The position numbers were made by a program, and so were the translations under genes. DNA of 64,000 nucleotides from Utricularia gibba (taxonomy: Eukaryota; Streptophyta; Magnoliopsida; Lamiales; Lentibulariaceae): positions 5,518,001 through 5,582,000 of the forward strand of contig NEEC01000004.1 of NCBI GenBank assembly GCA_002189035.1. The letters run 5' to 3'. The notes below the pieces were generated by a model. That model was not told where the DNA came from and did no database searches. It saw only the letters and a program-made list of their open reading frames with translations. This document shows, piece by piece, positions 1-11,764 of this stretch. The stretch's first letter is position 1. Every line of letters begins with the position of its first letter.

Positions 1-148
1 AAAGTTACAGTCCAAAAATCGAACCACTACCTTCAAATCGGGATGCTCTCTCTTTCAATCCGTGTCTCTTATTTAGGAGTCCTCTCTGCACTTCCGACCC
101 TACCCATCCCTACCACTAAACGCAACTTACAAAGATGCTAACACGCAG

Positions 149-2223
149 GTGGTGTCCACGGAAGCAAGGGCGATGCACAACGGTGGTGTGGCCGGGTTGA
201 CGTATTGGAGTCCAAACGTGAACATTTTCCGTGACCCGAGGTGGGGCCGTGGTCAAGAAACCCCCGGCGAGGACCCTATTCTGGCAGGCCGCTACGCCGC
301 CAGCTACGTCAGGGGCCTGCAAGGGGGCGCTGGTGACCACCTCAAAGTCGCGGCCTGCTGTAAGCACTACACTGCTTATGACCTCGATTCGTGGAAGGGC
401 AACGATAGGTTCCATTTCAATGCCAAGGTAACAACAACCCATCATTCTGAATGCATATCCAGTGTTGATTCGAAAGCTAAGCATGCTGCTTGATGCGGGG
501 ATTTAGGTGAGCAAACAGGATTTGGAGGAAATTTTCAACGTCCCGTTCAAAGCGTGCGTTGTCGAAGGGAAGGTGGCGAGTGTGATGTGCTCTTACAATC
601 AAGTTAACGGCAAGCCCACCTGTGCGGATCCGTCCCTCCTCCGTGACACCATCCGAGGGGAGTGGCGGTTAGATGGGTAAGAACGAACCAGGAATTTTGT
701 TTTCTCTTCTGGAAAGTGTTACCGAAAAAAATGTAGGTACATCGTCTCGGACTGCGATTCTGTCGGAGTTTTGTTCGAGGACCAGCACTTCACTCGCACA
801 CCGGAGGACGCGGCGGCGGCGGCGATCAGAGCTGGTTTGGATTTGGATTGTGGGCCTTTTCTCGCGATTCACACGGAGGCAGCCGTGAGGATGGGGAAAT
901 TGAGGGAGGCCGATATTGATCAGGCCTTGGCTAATCTGCTGACGGTCCAGATGCGTTTGGGTATGTATGATGGGCCTCAAGGACCCTTCTCGAATCTGGG
1001 CCAACAAGACGTGTGTACTTCGGCCCATCAGCAGTTGACCCGAGAAGCAGCCCAACAAGGAATCGTTCTCCTAAAGAACCATAATCGGGCTCTTCCGCTT
1101 TCTACCAAATGGGCCATCGCCGTCGTCGGTCCCCATGCCGAAGCGACGGACGCGATGATCGGAAACTATGCTGGTACCAAATGAGTTTTAAAAAGCATAT
1201 AGTTTTGTCCATGTTGCTTGCTCGTTCCTGATTTCTTTGTTTTTAGGGGTTCCATGCCGCTATACGACGCCATTGGAGGGAATTTCGAAATACGCGAAGA
1301 CGATTCACTCACTGGGGTGCACTACCGTAAGCTGCTCGACGCCTCGGGCGATTCCCCGGGCGTGTGAGGCGGCACGTGAAGCGGACGCGACGGTTCTGTT
1401 AGTGGGTCTCAGCCAGGAATTCGAACGCGAAGCTCTAGACAGAACTGGGCTTTTTCTTCCGGGGCATCAGCAGGAGCTCGTATCACGCGTCGCCAGAGTC
1501 TCGAAAGGACCCGTCGTGCTGGTTATACTCTCTGGCGGCCCAATTGACATATCATTCGCGAAGAATGATCCGAAAATTGCAGCAATTTTGTGGGCAGGGT
1601 ACCCTGGAGAAGCCGGCGGATTGGCAATTGCTGATGTTTTGTTTGGGACCGTAAATCCTGGTGGTAAATTGCCGATGACTTGGTACCCTGAGGATTATGT
1701 AAACAGGGTGGAGATGACGGATATGGCGATGCGTGCGGACAATTCAAGAGGATTTCCCGGTAGAACTTACAGATTCTACAAAGGCCCCGTAGTGTACCCA
1801 TTTGGGTTCGGGCTCAGCTACACGAATTTCAGAGAAACTATAGCTTTGGCCCCCAGGAAAATGACGGTTCCTGTAACTCCCCACAATTTCACATCTTTCG
1901 AAGCCATTGCCATCTCCAACGCATACTGTGATTCCGCGAAGATGCCCCTGGATATCGAGGTGGAGAATGTGGGCGATAAAGATGGATCACACACGGTGAT
2001 GGTGTTCTCCAAAACCAGAAACAAACGTCTCATTGCATTCAAGAAAGTTCATATTTTTTCAGGGGGTGAACACAGAGTACGATTCGACATAGATCCCTGT
2101 GAGCATCTCAGCGAAGTGGATGAACTTGGGGTCCGAAGGATCCCCATGGGAAAACACATTCTTCAAGTTGGTCAACATCTCACTCACACCTTCGAGGTTC
2201 TTCACAATACAGTCGTTCAGTGA
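149..2223 (+). CDS. Beta-D-xylosidase / alpha-L-arabinofuranosidase, GH3 family (5' exon outside window)
   Basis: Cell-wall glycoside hydrolase that removes xylose or arabinose from xylan and arabinan side chains in the apoplast. Exons 149-427, 507-676, 737-1173 and 1247-2223, all with GT-AG borders; a consensus branch site (tgctaac, 135-141) precedes the first acceptor, so the start and signal peptide lie in an upstream exon outside the window. Plant BXL hallmarks appear in order: [21 protein letters not shown], the nucleophile region [10 protein letters not shown] (split by the phase-2 intron at 676/737), then the C-terminal GH3 domain with [22 protein letters not shown] and [10 protein letters not shown]. 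The frame is intact through all four exons. Family assignment is firm; xylosidase versus arabinofuranosidase preference cannot be read from sequence. Confidence 0.93.
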
Positions 2224-3558
2224 AGGATGAATGTGGGGTGGGGGTGTCCCAAGATCAAATCTTTTACTCTATGGATATAATCAAAAGTGTATCATATCAA
2301 ATCAATATGATTCTTTCGCTTGCTATGGCTATATCACATGCTACCGACAGTGCAAGTTCGCCTTTTCACACAAGGAGGGCACATGTTTTCCCCGAGAGGC
2401 TAACTAATGTTCAGAGCTCTCTCTCCCCCAAGTCCCCACCTCCTAAGACATCTAAAATATAGGAATATACAATATTGAACCCTATCATAATTACTGTGGT
2501 GATTGAATCAGGAGGCTGGTCTATTTGTAAAGAAGGTAAAGCTGGTATATTTTTCCTTTCCTTCTCCCCTCCTAAAAGCCATGTCTTGTTTTTGTCTTTC
2601 CAGAAACTTGTGTTTCTGGTACCTGGTAGCTATCCGATGGGGGAGGAAGAGGAGGACAAGAGGTTAGCTTTTCTTCTCCTTCCCCACCCCACCAGCAGTG
2701 AATCACAAGAAAAAAAATGATAGTCTACCTTTGTCCTACTTTTGGTTGGATAAGCAAACAAACTAGACAAAAATAACATGAATCTGTCTTGCTGCTAATT
2801 GTGGTTGAATCGGCACAGGCTGAGGCACTCGAGACCTGAATTAAGGGTACAAAACAGTGATGGGCTTGAGCACTTTGCTTAAAAAGAAAAAAAGAATAGT
2901 TGTAGGGGTGAATTTTAAATATTAATTCTGGAGAGAGACCCTGGTCAGCACTCAGCAGCGGCTGCCACCTAGACGACCAGCTCGAGACAGCCACTTAGTA
3001 TTATCATGTACGTGAACAAAGTACCAATCATCTGCAATCATCTTACTCTCAAGGACCTCTATCCACCCCCTCCAAAAAAGGGGGGCCTCTGTGATGTTGG
3101 TTTGCGCCTTTCCGGTCCAACGCAGAGTGCTTTGGTTGATGCCTAGTAACTGTCATCATTCATGCGCCACTCAAAGAGTGAACGCCAAGATTATGATTAG
3201 GTGTATCAGGTTTCGTCTTAGATTGTGAAACTACCACCAAAGCGTTCAACTACCAGCTACCCTCCTCCTCCTCCTCCTCCTCCTCCTCTCAGTAGTAATT
3301 AGCTCAAAGTTGTTGAGCGATTTCAAATCGCTACCCAAAAACCAAAATTTTTGTTTAGAAAAAGCAAGTTGGACAAGTTGGGAGCAACTTTTAAAAAAAC
3401 AAGCAATATGTATGGAATGGAAAGAAGCTTGGTCCACATAGAACCTGCATTGACATATGACGCAGCTGCTCAATTCGAACACATCCATCCATTCTGCTAT
3501 ATATTTACCTCCCTCTGACAGATAAGGTCCCCTTTTCACAAAGTTGACTGTAGTAAAA
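2224..3558. other. Intergenic region with a CTC microsatellite
   Basis: This holds the 3' UTR of the xylosidase and the promoter of the next gene. The only clear structure is an uninterrupted CTC run at 3261-3288. No conserved coding frame is seen on either strand. Confidence 0.6.
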
Positions 3559-4530
3559 ATGGAGTTGCAGCGCTTGTATGCTTCGGCGCCGGTTCTGCTT
3601 TCCCTGTTCATTCCCGTTCTGAAGATTGGTATGCGTATTTAATCTTCAATCCAGAGCGGTTTTGGTACGAAAACTAACCTTCATAGCTCCTGGTGGCAGC
3701 AAACGGGGACGCATGCCCAGAGCTCGGCGCAGCAGGGGTGGTCGCTAACGGCTATCTGCCTCAAGGCGAAGCTGGACAATATGGCAATAACCCTGCTTTG
3801 TTTTTGAAAAAGGCCATTGCCTGTCTCAGTGATCAGCTTGTAGGTGGTCGAATTCTCCTTTTCTTTTTTTTCAATTCTTATCTAGTGTAGCAACCTGTTT
3901 TGAGGGTGGTATTTGGAAACATTTACATATCCATCACATTGAAATCTTGCTGCCTCAAGGCAGATTTACAGCAGCTGCCAAGAATCTTACAGGATAACAC
4001 AGAGCGGGGAACTCGACGTTCCTAGTAAAGACACTGAAGAGTACTGTAACGGGCCATGCGTCCCTGAGACGAAGCATGTGCTGGACTGTATCAACTCTAT
4101 TTTTCACCCCTTTTTATTCTACAACAAAGCCACCCTAAACGATGTTAGGAGAACTATTGACTCTGCCTGCGGCTATGGCCCCTTGAGAGGTCTGCACTCC
4201 GCTTTCAGATTCGACTTTAAACCAACGAGTACTCAGTGATCTTAGTGTTTGTTTTCATAATTACAGAAAAAACACTTGTCTTTTTCAAGTTCTATTTGGC
4301 ATTCATCTGCACGCAGGTGTGATTGTGTGCTGCCATTTTTGTAGATACTTGTCCTATGAACTAAAAGTGAACGCTTTTTTGCGGCTTGAGCAGGTAACTT
4401 CAATGTGGGGGAGCGTGTGGGAGTTCACTATCAGACTAATGGTGTCCTTGAGAATAGGTTGACCACTGCAGTCACCTGCGGGATTATATTTATAGTTGTT
4501 GTCTTAATTGGACCAGGGGTGCTTCTCTAG
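3559..4530 (+). CDS. Small secreted Cys-rich protein, DUF7731-like, with C-terminal hydrophobic tail
   Basis: Four exons (3559-3628, 3700-3839, 3964-4189, 4394-4530) join to a 190-residue protein. Residues 1-25 form a hydrophobic signal peptide. The middle carries regularly spaced cysteines (motifs IYSSCQESYR, EYCNGPC, CINSIF, CGYGP) in the order I associate with the plant-only DUF7731 family. The last exon continues with GNFNVGE and ends in a hydrophobic stretch (IIFIVVVLIGPGVLL), like a GPI signal or membrane anchor. All introns are GT-AG and the frame is intact. Function is unknown; the architecture suggests a cell-surface or wall protein. The family assignment is from recalled motif spacing and has not been searched. 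Confidence 0.75.
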
Positions 4531-4559
4531 CTGCACGAATTGAGCTTTGTTTGCAATAA

Positions 4560-4800
4560 TGGCCACAACGCACATTCGATTGAAAACGAGCCACCATCTC
4601 CCCCATCCTTTTACTTTCCAAATCACAGATGGAGACCAGCATCCACTCCCTCACAAGCGTCTTCCCTTACAGATACGCTCGAATCGGGTGCTTGATGGCC
4701 GCCCAAAAGGGCACTCGAACATCTTACTTCATGATTCTGACCCTAAGATCCAAAAGATCAGAGGATGACGAAAAAGAAGATGGGTCACCTAAAAAACTTG
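4560..4800 (-). pseudogene. Degenerate C2H2 zinc-finger relic, duplicate of the 6 kb gene
   Basis: On the minus strand, short blocks match the neighbouring zinc-finger gene in the same order. A block ending agtaagatgttc-agtgcc lies near 4720 here and near 6195 there. A tggccatca block (the GGHQ region) follows. A block reading agtggatg-tggtctccatct lies at about 4628-4650 here and 5873-5895 there. The segment encoding the finger cysteines is missing and stops interrupt the frame. Matching upstream sequence (cacatcttgc and ctgacacctcc-type blocks) also occurs at 4905-4960 and 6470-6535. This is best read as a decayed tandem copy. Confidence 0.5.
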
Positions 4801-5962
4801 GTTTGCAGTAGATATTTACTAGTGACATGCAAAACTAACATATAGATACGGGGTTCGACAAGTCTACTCCACACTAAAAAATGAGCCCACTTTTTGGTAC
4901 TCCCGGGGCCACATCTTGCTATACATAAACTTTTCCTCCCTGACACCTCCCTAGTGATCTTTTTTCTCTGGGTAAGATGTAAGAACAACACGATAGGATT
5001 GGTGGATGTGAGATCTCACAAGTCTTTTTTCCTTTTCTTTATTGTGTTAATGTTAAATGGCTCTCACATTAGAAGTACGCACTGCTTTTCCTCAAAAAAC
5101 AACAAAAAAACCTGCTGAGAGTGTCCAATTCTGCCTGAGATGTCGAATTTATTACTAGGAACCAGAAAGAAGAGCAAAATTAAAAAATATTATATTATAT
5201 GGAACCCAACTAAGCCTGCTCAAGGCTTACTTCTGCTCAAAAAATGCCTTGAAAAGCTGCGAGTTTCAGTAATGGGGGCCTAAGTATGTTTTGGTTGGCT
5301 GATGAGAGCGACCTTGGTGCTTCCTTCAGAATTTCTCAACTCCCGATGTGGGTTTTGTCTCAGCTTTCAGACAAAAAACATGTTTTCAGCGGGTGCTCAA
5401 AGTACATTAAACCAAGTCTCAAAGAAATCAATCATCTTTACATCGTCAACTTATATGTAGGGATCCACTAGGGTACCCGAACAGGTTTCCACATTAAAAA
5501 GAAACAAAGGAAAGAAAATAAAGACGAGCCAACATGTTTGTTGTCTGTTTTCTACGTCTCGGTGGAAATGCAGGTCTTGAGGCAAACATTAACTTCGAGT
5601 TTGGTAGCACATTTCCACAAGCACACACGGGGATGTGAAAATACAGACAACCGAAGCGTAGTTTAGCATCTGAAGAATCAAAATTGGATTTGTTCTGTCC
5701 CTCTCTTAATTTTGTCGGAACGCACATTGCATTCGGAGTTTGAACCACGTACATACCACAACAACCACCATCACCACCTAGCAAGTAACTCCAAGAGTGG
5801 CTTAATCTCCAAGATTAGAAATAAAACGTCACTTAAAAGTGGTTACGACCTATGTATCTTGTCTTAGTCAAAGATGGAGACCAACATCCACTACCTCTTC
5901 CATTCCACCGGATTCTCTCGGGCCGTCGGTGTCTACGTGCGCCGGCGGTGCGCTCAGAAACC
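4801..5962. other. Intergenic, no gene recognised
   Basis: The stretch holds the matching upstream flank of the zinc-finger relic and the sequence downstream of the intact finger. Short open frames exist but none shows family motifs or splice structure. Confidence 0.4.
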
Positions 5963-6331
5963 CTACGCACTTCCAAAAAGGGACGCCAAGTAGAAACTCC
6001 GGGGGAGACACGTAAAATCTTGGGTGGGGAGCCTTGCATCAAAGAGGCTATCATCTCCACCTACTCTTCCTGTCGCTAGCCACCCGCGGTTTGGAGGGAA
6101 TCGGATCCTCGGCGTCCGCTGTCGTCTCTTCTTGTGTGCGTTCTGATGGCCACCCAATGCTTGAGGGTTGGGAAATCTCTTGGTGCAGAGTCGGCACTGG
6201 AACATCTTACTCTCTTCCTCATCATTCCCCAACCTGGTGACCGTAAACCCGAACAGCTTGAATGCAGGTGATGGAGAAGGTAGAGAAATAGGCTCACATG
6301 CGACTTGTGCGGTGGGTGGATTTTCCTCCAT
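5963..6331 (-). CDS. Single C2H2 (QALGGH) zinc-finger protein, 3' part doubtful
   Basis: The frame begins at a Met (6331) followed by an acidic N-terminus and one plant EPF-type finger, CRLCTKRFPNPQALGGHQNAHKKRR, at about residues 45-70 (pattern C-x2-C-x12-H-x3-H with the QALGGH recognition helix). The N-terminal KLFGF motif just before the acidic stretch is typical of the GIS/ZFP5/6/8 trichome and GA-response regulators. After the finger the expected C-terminus and EAR-like end are not seen in this frame, which runs on to a stop at 5963. The gene may therefore be truncated, frameshifted or already decaying like its neighbour. Nuclear DNA-binding role is inferred from family. Confidence 0.5.
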   Translation of the reverse strand: MEENPPTAQVACEPISLPSPSPAFKLFGFTVTRLGNDEEESKMFQCRLCTKRFPNPQALGGHQNAHKKRRQRTPRIRFPPNRGWLATGRVGGDDSLFDARLPTQDFTCLPRSFYLASLFGSA

Positions 6332-8667
6332 TTCGTATTTGGACGTTTGGAAGAGCCTGTAGAGTGTAAAACGAGATGTAGTATTTGTAGTCGTAGATTT
6401 AGAGGCATGGGGAACTTTGGAATTAACTGTAGCATGTGGTACGGCATTGAGGGCTACATTCAACAGGAGCCACATCTTGCAATGCAGGGATATGTACGAT
6501 AGTTTTATCTTTTTGAACACTCTGACATCTCCTACTGATCTTAATTTTTTTCAAACACCTCAACCCGAACTCACATTTGTTGCTCTACAGATTTTCTTTC
6601 TAATGTGAGAGGGCACCTTGGACCGCATGCCACCCGGCTCACAGTTTGATGGCCTAACCTCCATATGATCATAGAGATGCATGATTTAGAGTCTCACGGC
6701 CCCCCTTTACAGCAAGAATGACAAATCACATTGTAAGAGATCTGCACACGCAGTTTATTTGGACTTGAGCCATTTATCTTGATGCATGGGATGTGAGATA
6801 TTCTTGCAATACCATCACCGGACAAGCACAGTGTAAGAGATTTTGCTCGCATCTTGTAGACGTTTTGAGATGTGTTTGCTGTAGGAAAAGGCATCATCTT
6901 GTGTTTAGCGTGGGGGGTACTGATTTTGTCACAAAGAGACCACTCACTTTTTAGCAAGGAGAACTGAAGTACGTGGTGTAAGCCTTTTCTTTCCCCACCC
7001 CCCTTCTGATCGTGCGACAGTGGAAGAGACCAAAAGGAAAATTTAATGACACTAGGGGGCCCTTGCACCAACATCTCATCTCTCTTCTGGAGCCGGAGGG
7101 TGCACGATTCCAGGGCTTGTACACTCACAAAAGTTAAGAGAAGCATTATTGTAGTGCCAATATGTGCCTCCAGTTTTGCAATGAAGGTGAGTGAGGAAAT
7201 CCTTTGAACCCCAAAAGCGACATTAGGCAAATCCCCGACTCCGAGGCCTGCAAGCTGCAGCCCTGATCGGTGCTGCGCAGTTGGAGCAGTGTGTGTAACA
7301 TGTAGGCATGCATTGATTAGGTCTTGATTCATCCATCAGGCTGGGGCGTCGGCGTGTGCTCACTAATTGTCTAGAGTTACGTGTATTTTGACTGCTCCCC
7401 CACCGCAACTTGTTGGCAGCCATTAACAATGCATGCACTGCACTGCACACCTCCCGGTGCCGGAGTGCAGAAAAGAGGAGTTCAAGAGCCGTACCGTCAG
7501 GGTCACATGATTCAGGGCCTGAGTCGCGGCGCGCTTTTCCTAGCCTCACCTTAATTGCAAACTGCTGTCTGAGTTAAGATAAGCAACCAAGATGACGTAG
7601 CACAGCAATCGCCTCCTCCTCCTCCTCCATTACTGTCATTCATGGGTCACATGAATTAATGGCGGCACCATCCCCTGGGCCCATCAAGAATGTTGGGCTT
7701 CCATGGGCTTCTGCGCTGCACGCCACAGGGATCGGGAATGGAAGGGATGCCTCAAAATAGAAACTAACTGTAAATAAAAAAACCCATGGGTTGTCACGTG
7801 TGGTCTTCTTCTAACCAAAATACGTTAAAATGATTCTAGTATTTTGTCCGGAATATTAAAATAATTTAATATTGTATTAAATAGAAATGGGATACGAGGG
7901 AAGAGATTGGATAGGATAGAGAACGGATGAGGATGCGTTGCCAGCCGTTGGATTTGTCTGCGATCTGGATTCCTCTACTTGGCGCCGTCACTGCCACTCG
8001 CTCTCACGGTTTAGGATAGCGCAGGTATGTATCCCATTTATTCATCTATTTTTATTCTTTGAAAAAACCTTATTATTATTATATTATATGTTGCTAATTC
8101 AAACACGAACACTCTTTTTTTTATGGTTTATTTTTAATTATGCCAAAAAAAAAAATCTGCGCCGCGGGAAAATCGATTTGGGTCCCGCTCGCCCGCCTCC
8201 GTTAGAAGCCCTAATTTTGAATGGCGGCAATATGCTACCGGAAATACCCTCCACCCGAAAATGGAGGATTTCACGCGGAGGCGGCAAAACCGGGTTTCGT
8301 AATCATGTCTGTTTTCGTCTTTTCGGCTATTAGGGTTTTTGGTACACTTGTATATAAAAATGGCCTCATTAATAAGATTTCTCCCGGCCATCGCCCACTG
8401 TCTGGTCATTCTTTTCTCGATCTTACCCGAAAAGCTCCTCGGCCTTCCGTCTCATCCGTTCACTTTCCAAGTGCTTCCTCCCTTCTTTCTTCAGCTGGTG
8501 GAGGGAAACCGAATGTGTTTTGAAGCTTGAGCCTGTTTTCACGGAGTGATTTTGTTTCTTGCGTTGATTTTGGAGGTTTTTTCGTGGATTGCGATCCAGT
8601 AGTTTGTTTGCATTCGCTATTTGGTTGATCGACCGCCGATAGTAGCTTCAAACGGTGGTTCGAGGCA
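6332..8667. other. Long intergenic region, no gene recognised
   Basis: The zinc-finger promoter lies at one end and the GATA promoter/5' UTR at the other. A short CTC repeat occurs at 7612-7628 and AT-rich sequence at 7840-7880 and 8060-8150. The longest minus-strand frame (6694-7332) has no domain features or splice support and is probably spurious. Confidence 0.4.
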
Positions 8668-9419
8668 ATGGATCTGAGTGATAATGTAAGCTTTCGACTT
8701 CATCCTAGTTATGATCGTTTTCTCAAAAGAAAAGAACAAAGTTAGATGCATGTTTCTATACTCTCTGCGTGATTGAGAGAATTTCTGATCATGAATTTGA
8801 AGATCGGTGACTTACCAGATCTTGATTTCTTTTTCCAGGGCTCGGAGTGCGAAGGAATAAGCAATCGAACCCCACCTTTCGATGGGGTTTCATCCGACGG
8901 CTCAAATCTCAAGACGTGTGTTGATTGCGGTACCTCGAAAACCCCACTCTGGCGGGGCGGTCCAGATGGCCCCAAGGTAAGATACAGAGAAACGAATCTT
9001 TCTGCTTTACTGATCGATACCGTTTCTCCCCCAATTGTTCATACCCGGTTTTCGTGCTCTTTGCTGTAGTCGCTTTGCAACGCCTGTGGTATTCGGAGCA
9101 GGAAAAAGAGAAGGGTGCTAATGGGGGACGAAGGAAGAGAAGAAAATGAAGAAAGGAAGAGAAGAAAATCAAGTGTCCGTCTTTAAGCCCCAGAGGTCAC
9201 AACAGCAGCAGCAACAGCGGCGGCCACAGCTGTAGTACGAGCAGCAGCGGCGGCGATGGAGGAGATAGTTTCCCGTTGAAGAACAGACCCTGGGGTGGAG
9301 GTAGCCATTTGGGTCTACAGAAACCGAGATCCAACACAAATCGAAAGAAAAAATTGGGAGAAGAAGAGCAAGCTGCTTTCCTTTTGCTAGCGTTGTCGTG
9401 TGGGTCTGTGTATGGTTAA
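8668..9419 (+). CDS. LLM-domain B-type GATA transcription factor (GATA15/16/17-like), one-base frame break
   Basis: Nuclear zinc-finger regulator of greening, cytokinin and light responses in this subfamily. Exon 1 encodes only six residues (8668-8685); exon 2 (8839-8976) and exon 3 (from 9070) encode the class-IV finger CVDCGTSKTPLWRGGPDGPK / SLCNACGIRSRKKRR (C-x2-C-x18-C-x2-C). As read, exon 3 stops at 9186. The next frame, shifted by one base, continues through a Ser/Gly-rich stretch to LGEEEQAAFLLLALSCGSVYG and a stop at 9417-9419, the hallmark C-terminal LLM domain. One missing base between about 9147 and 9184 restores a 168-residue protein. A 22-bp near-direct repeat lies in the same place. 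Confidence 0.8.
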
Positions 9420-9693
9420 CCCCACCCACATTTACAATCATCCTCCGGTTCCGGTGGTGGTGCGTTTAATACCCCCTCTTTCTTCTTCACGTTTCACCTG
9501 AGAAGAATGCGTGGGATTAGTGTGGACTGTGTTTGAGTGAACGCCACAACATTCGTATTGGGCCCTAAGGAGTTCAGGCCCATAATTAAAGCGACTAACT
9601 TAATTCGGCCCACTTATTTCATTACCAAACACCTTTATTGATGTAACAGAGACGAAAAAGCCAGAGCCGGCTTCTGGGAAGGGGAAACAAGCA
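9420..9693. other. 3' flanks of GATA and PR-10 genes
   Basis: This holds the GATA 3' UTR and, on the minus strand, the PR-10 3' UTR with a polyadenylation hexamer (tttatt on the plus strand near 9641). Confidence 0.5.
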
Positions 9694-9730
9694 TCACACG
9701 ACAAGAGCAAGGGAAGCAGGAAAGCGTGAT

Positions 9731-10290
9731 TTAGCAGTATTCGTGGGGGTGGGCAACGAGATGAGCCTCCACAGCCTTGAAAAGAGCCTTGGCCTTTTCC
9801 TTGCCTTCCTTGATCTTGTCCTCGGTGATCTCGTGGGTGCCGGAGACGTAGTACTCGCTGGTGGACTTGATGACGGATCCGGAGCCATGGGCATGGATCT
9901 TGACGGTGGATTTCACCTTCTCCAGCCCAAGGAGCGCGTCGCCCTCCAACACAGTGTACGAGAACACCTTGTTCGCCTCATCCAGTTCATCGATCACGTG
10001 CTTGGAAGTCTTGTAGGCGCTCCCTGGTAGTGGTGACGACACAGCATTCGCGGCGTAAGTACTTGTAGGATGCAAAGGGGGTGATAACATTAAGGTGGAG
10101 AGGTACCTTCGCCGAAGGTGATCAACTTGACGGTGCCGGCCTTGCCATCTCCCTCGACGACCTTGATGCTGCTGAAGGCGGCGGGGACGACCTTGGGGAG
10201 GAGGTTATCTCCGTCGAGGACGAAGGCCTTGAAGAGCCTCTCCGGCGGGATGGCGCAGTGGACTTCCTGTTCGTGCTTGATCAGACCCAT
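9731..10290 (-). CDS. PR-10 / Bet v 1 family protein, copy 1
   Basis: Cytosolic START-like ligand-binding protein of 158 residues, made from exons 10107-10290 and 9731-10023; the intron splits a Gly codon at the position conserved in PR-10 genes. Landmarks are the N-terminal Bet v 1 strand, the glycine-rich loop EGDGKAGTVK (degenerate P-loop) and a C-terminal amphipathic helix rich in KAKALFKAVEAHL. The predicted protein is identical to copy 2 at 11206. Members bind hydrophobic ligands such as cytokinins and flavonoids and are induced by pathogens; which applies here is unknown. Confidence 0.93.
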
Positions 10291-10374
10291 GTTCTCACTC
10301 CTGGATATGAACTGAACAAGGCTGTAAGTACTCGCGTGTGTTGAGTGTGCTCAACTGTGGTGCGCACTGCCTCC

Positions 10375-10381
10375 ATTTATA
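10375..10381 (-). promoter_or_regulatory. TATA box of PR-10 copy 1
   Basis: tataaat on the minus strand, about 85 bp upstream of the ATG and mirrored exactly in copy 2 at 11115-11121. Confidence 0.6.
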
Positions 10382-10426
10382 GGCACAAATCCATTTCTTT
10401 GTTTCCCATACAATCTGACTATTCTC

Positions 10427-11069
10427 ATTCTGAATTGTCAGCCAGTCCTGTTCAGCAATCCAAACCTTGTAGGTACTTTTCCAATCCGGAGGCTTGTGCC
10501 TGGGATCCCATCCCTACCCTACCCGCTCCCATTAGTTTAAGAAAACATTAGCAAGTAGGCAAATGTGGAGCCATTTCCGAGATATTTAGATGAATAGTTA
10601 ATATTGGAAGAAACTCGAGTGAACTGGAAGTTATACTATTCACGCAAAGCATCAATTCATGTAGAAGATTCACGGAAATATACTTGCATTTATGCACCCG
10701 GATAGTTGATCAAGAACAATTTTGTGCATCTCTGACCATCTTTCTTTTCGGCTATTTATGGTTTGGCTGCTAATCATTATTGATTGAATATAATTCTATT
10801 TGCATTGCTTCTTCACCCTTTTTATTCCTGGAGTGTTTGAAGCAGTCGCTTCTTTTCCTTTTTCTTTTTCTGAATGAAAAATACCCATGCTGAAAATTCG
10901 CATAGAATACGCGTATGAGTGTTTTCTAGAATAAAAAAAAAAAAAAAAGAAAACTCGTCCTTGAATTATTGGCATGGCCATGGCGTTCGAAGATCCGCCC
11001 ATGGAAAATATCCATGACCTGGAAGAACGCCAACGATGAATATTATTACTCTTTGGGAAAGGAAAATGG
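10427..11069. other. Unique spacer of the PR-10 inverted repeat (divergent promoters)
   Basis: About 640 bp separates the two arms and must contain the distal promoters of both divergent genes. A run of A residues lies near 10932-10948. No gene is seen. Confidence 0.6.
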
Positions 11070-11114
11070 GAGAATAGTCAGATTGTGTGGGAAACAAAGA
11101 AATGGATTTGTGCC

Positions 11115-11121
11115 TATAAAT
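11115..11121 (+). promoter_or_regulatory. TATA box of PR-10 copy 2
   Basis: tataaat about 85 bp before the ATG at 11206, in the mirror position of the copy-1 TATA. Confidence 0.65.
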
Positions 11122-11205
11122 GGAGGCAGTGCGCACCACAGTTGAGCACACTCAACACACGCGAGTACTTACAGCCTTGTTCAGTTCATATCCAGGAGTG
11201 AGAAC

Positions 11206-11764
11206 ATGGGTCTGATCAAGCACGAACAGGAAGTCCACTGCGCCATCCCGCCGGAGAGGCTCTTCAAGGCCTTCGTCCTCGACGGAGATAACCTCCTCCC
11301 CAAGGTCGTCCCCGCCGCCTTCAGCAGCATCAAGGTCGTCGAGGGAGATGGCAAGGCCGGCACCGTCAAGTTGATCACCTTCGGCGAAGGTACCTCTCCA
11401 CCTTAATGTTATCACCCCTTTGCATCCTACAAGTACTTACGCCGCGAATGCTGTGTCGTCACCACTACCAGGGAGCGCCTACAAGACTTCCAAGCACGTG
11501 ATCGATGAACTGGATGAGGCGAACAAGGTGTTCTCGTACACTGTGTTGGAGGGCGACGCGCTCCTTGGGCTGGAGAAGGTGAAATCCACCGTCAAGATCC
11601 ATGCCCATGGCTCCGGATCCGTCATCAAGTCCACCAGCGAGTACTACGTCTCCGGCACCCACGAGATCACCGAGGACAAGATCAAGGAAGGCAAGGAAAA
11701 GGCCAAGGCTCTTTTCAAGGCTGTGGAGGCTCATCTCGTTGCCCACCCCCACGAATACTGCTAA
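11206..11764 (+). CDS. PR-10 / Bet v 1 family protein, copy 2
   Basis: Exons 11206-11389 and 11472-11764 encode the same 158-residue protein as copy 1, with the GDGKAG loop and the C-terminal helix, and a GT-AG intron in the family-conserved position. A polyadenylation signal aataaa lies at 11853-11858. It is transcribed away from copy 1, so the pair shares the central spacer. Protein identity with copy 1, against visibly diverged 3' UTRs, suggests recent duplication or gene conversion confined to the arms. Confidence 0.93.

Larger units (their letters stand above)
9694..10426. repeat. Left arm of near-perfect inverted repeat (PR-10 copy 1)
   Basis: The reverse complement of this segment matches 11070-11801. 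Both coding exons are identical at protein level. I see one substitution in the promoter part and one G/C-run length difference in the intron. The match stops sharply at 10426/11070 on the promoter side and fades at 9694/11801 on the 3' side. Confidence 0.9.

Noticed and set aside
6694-7332. 212-residue open frame on the minus strand
   Set aside because: Composition lacks any domain, repeat or membrane pattern, there are no splice signals or homologous motifs, and it lies in a long non-genic stretch; a frame of this length can occur by chance.
7223-7549. Minus-strand frame with a hydrophobic-basic helix-like segment
   Set aside because: Overlaps the previous frame, has no recognisable family features, and no start context or promoter was found.
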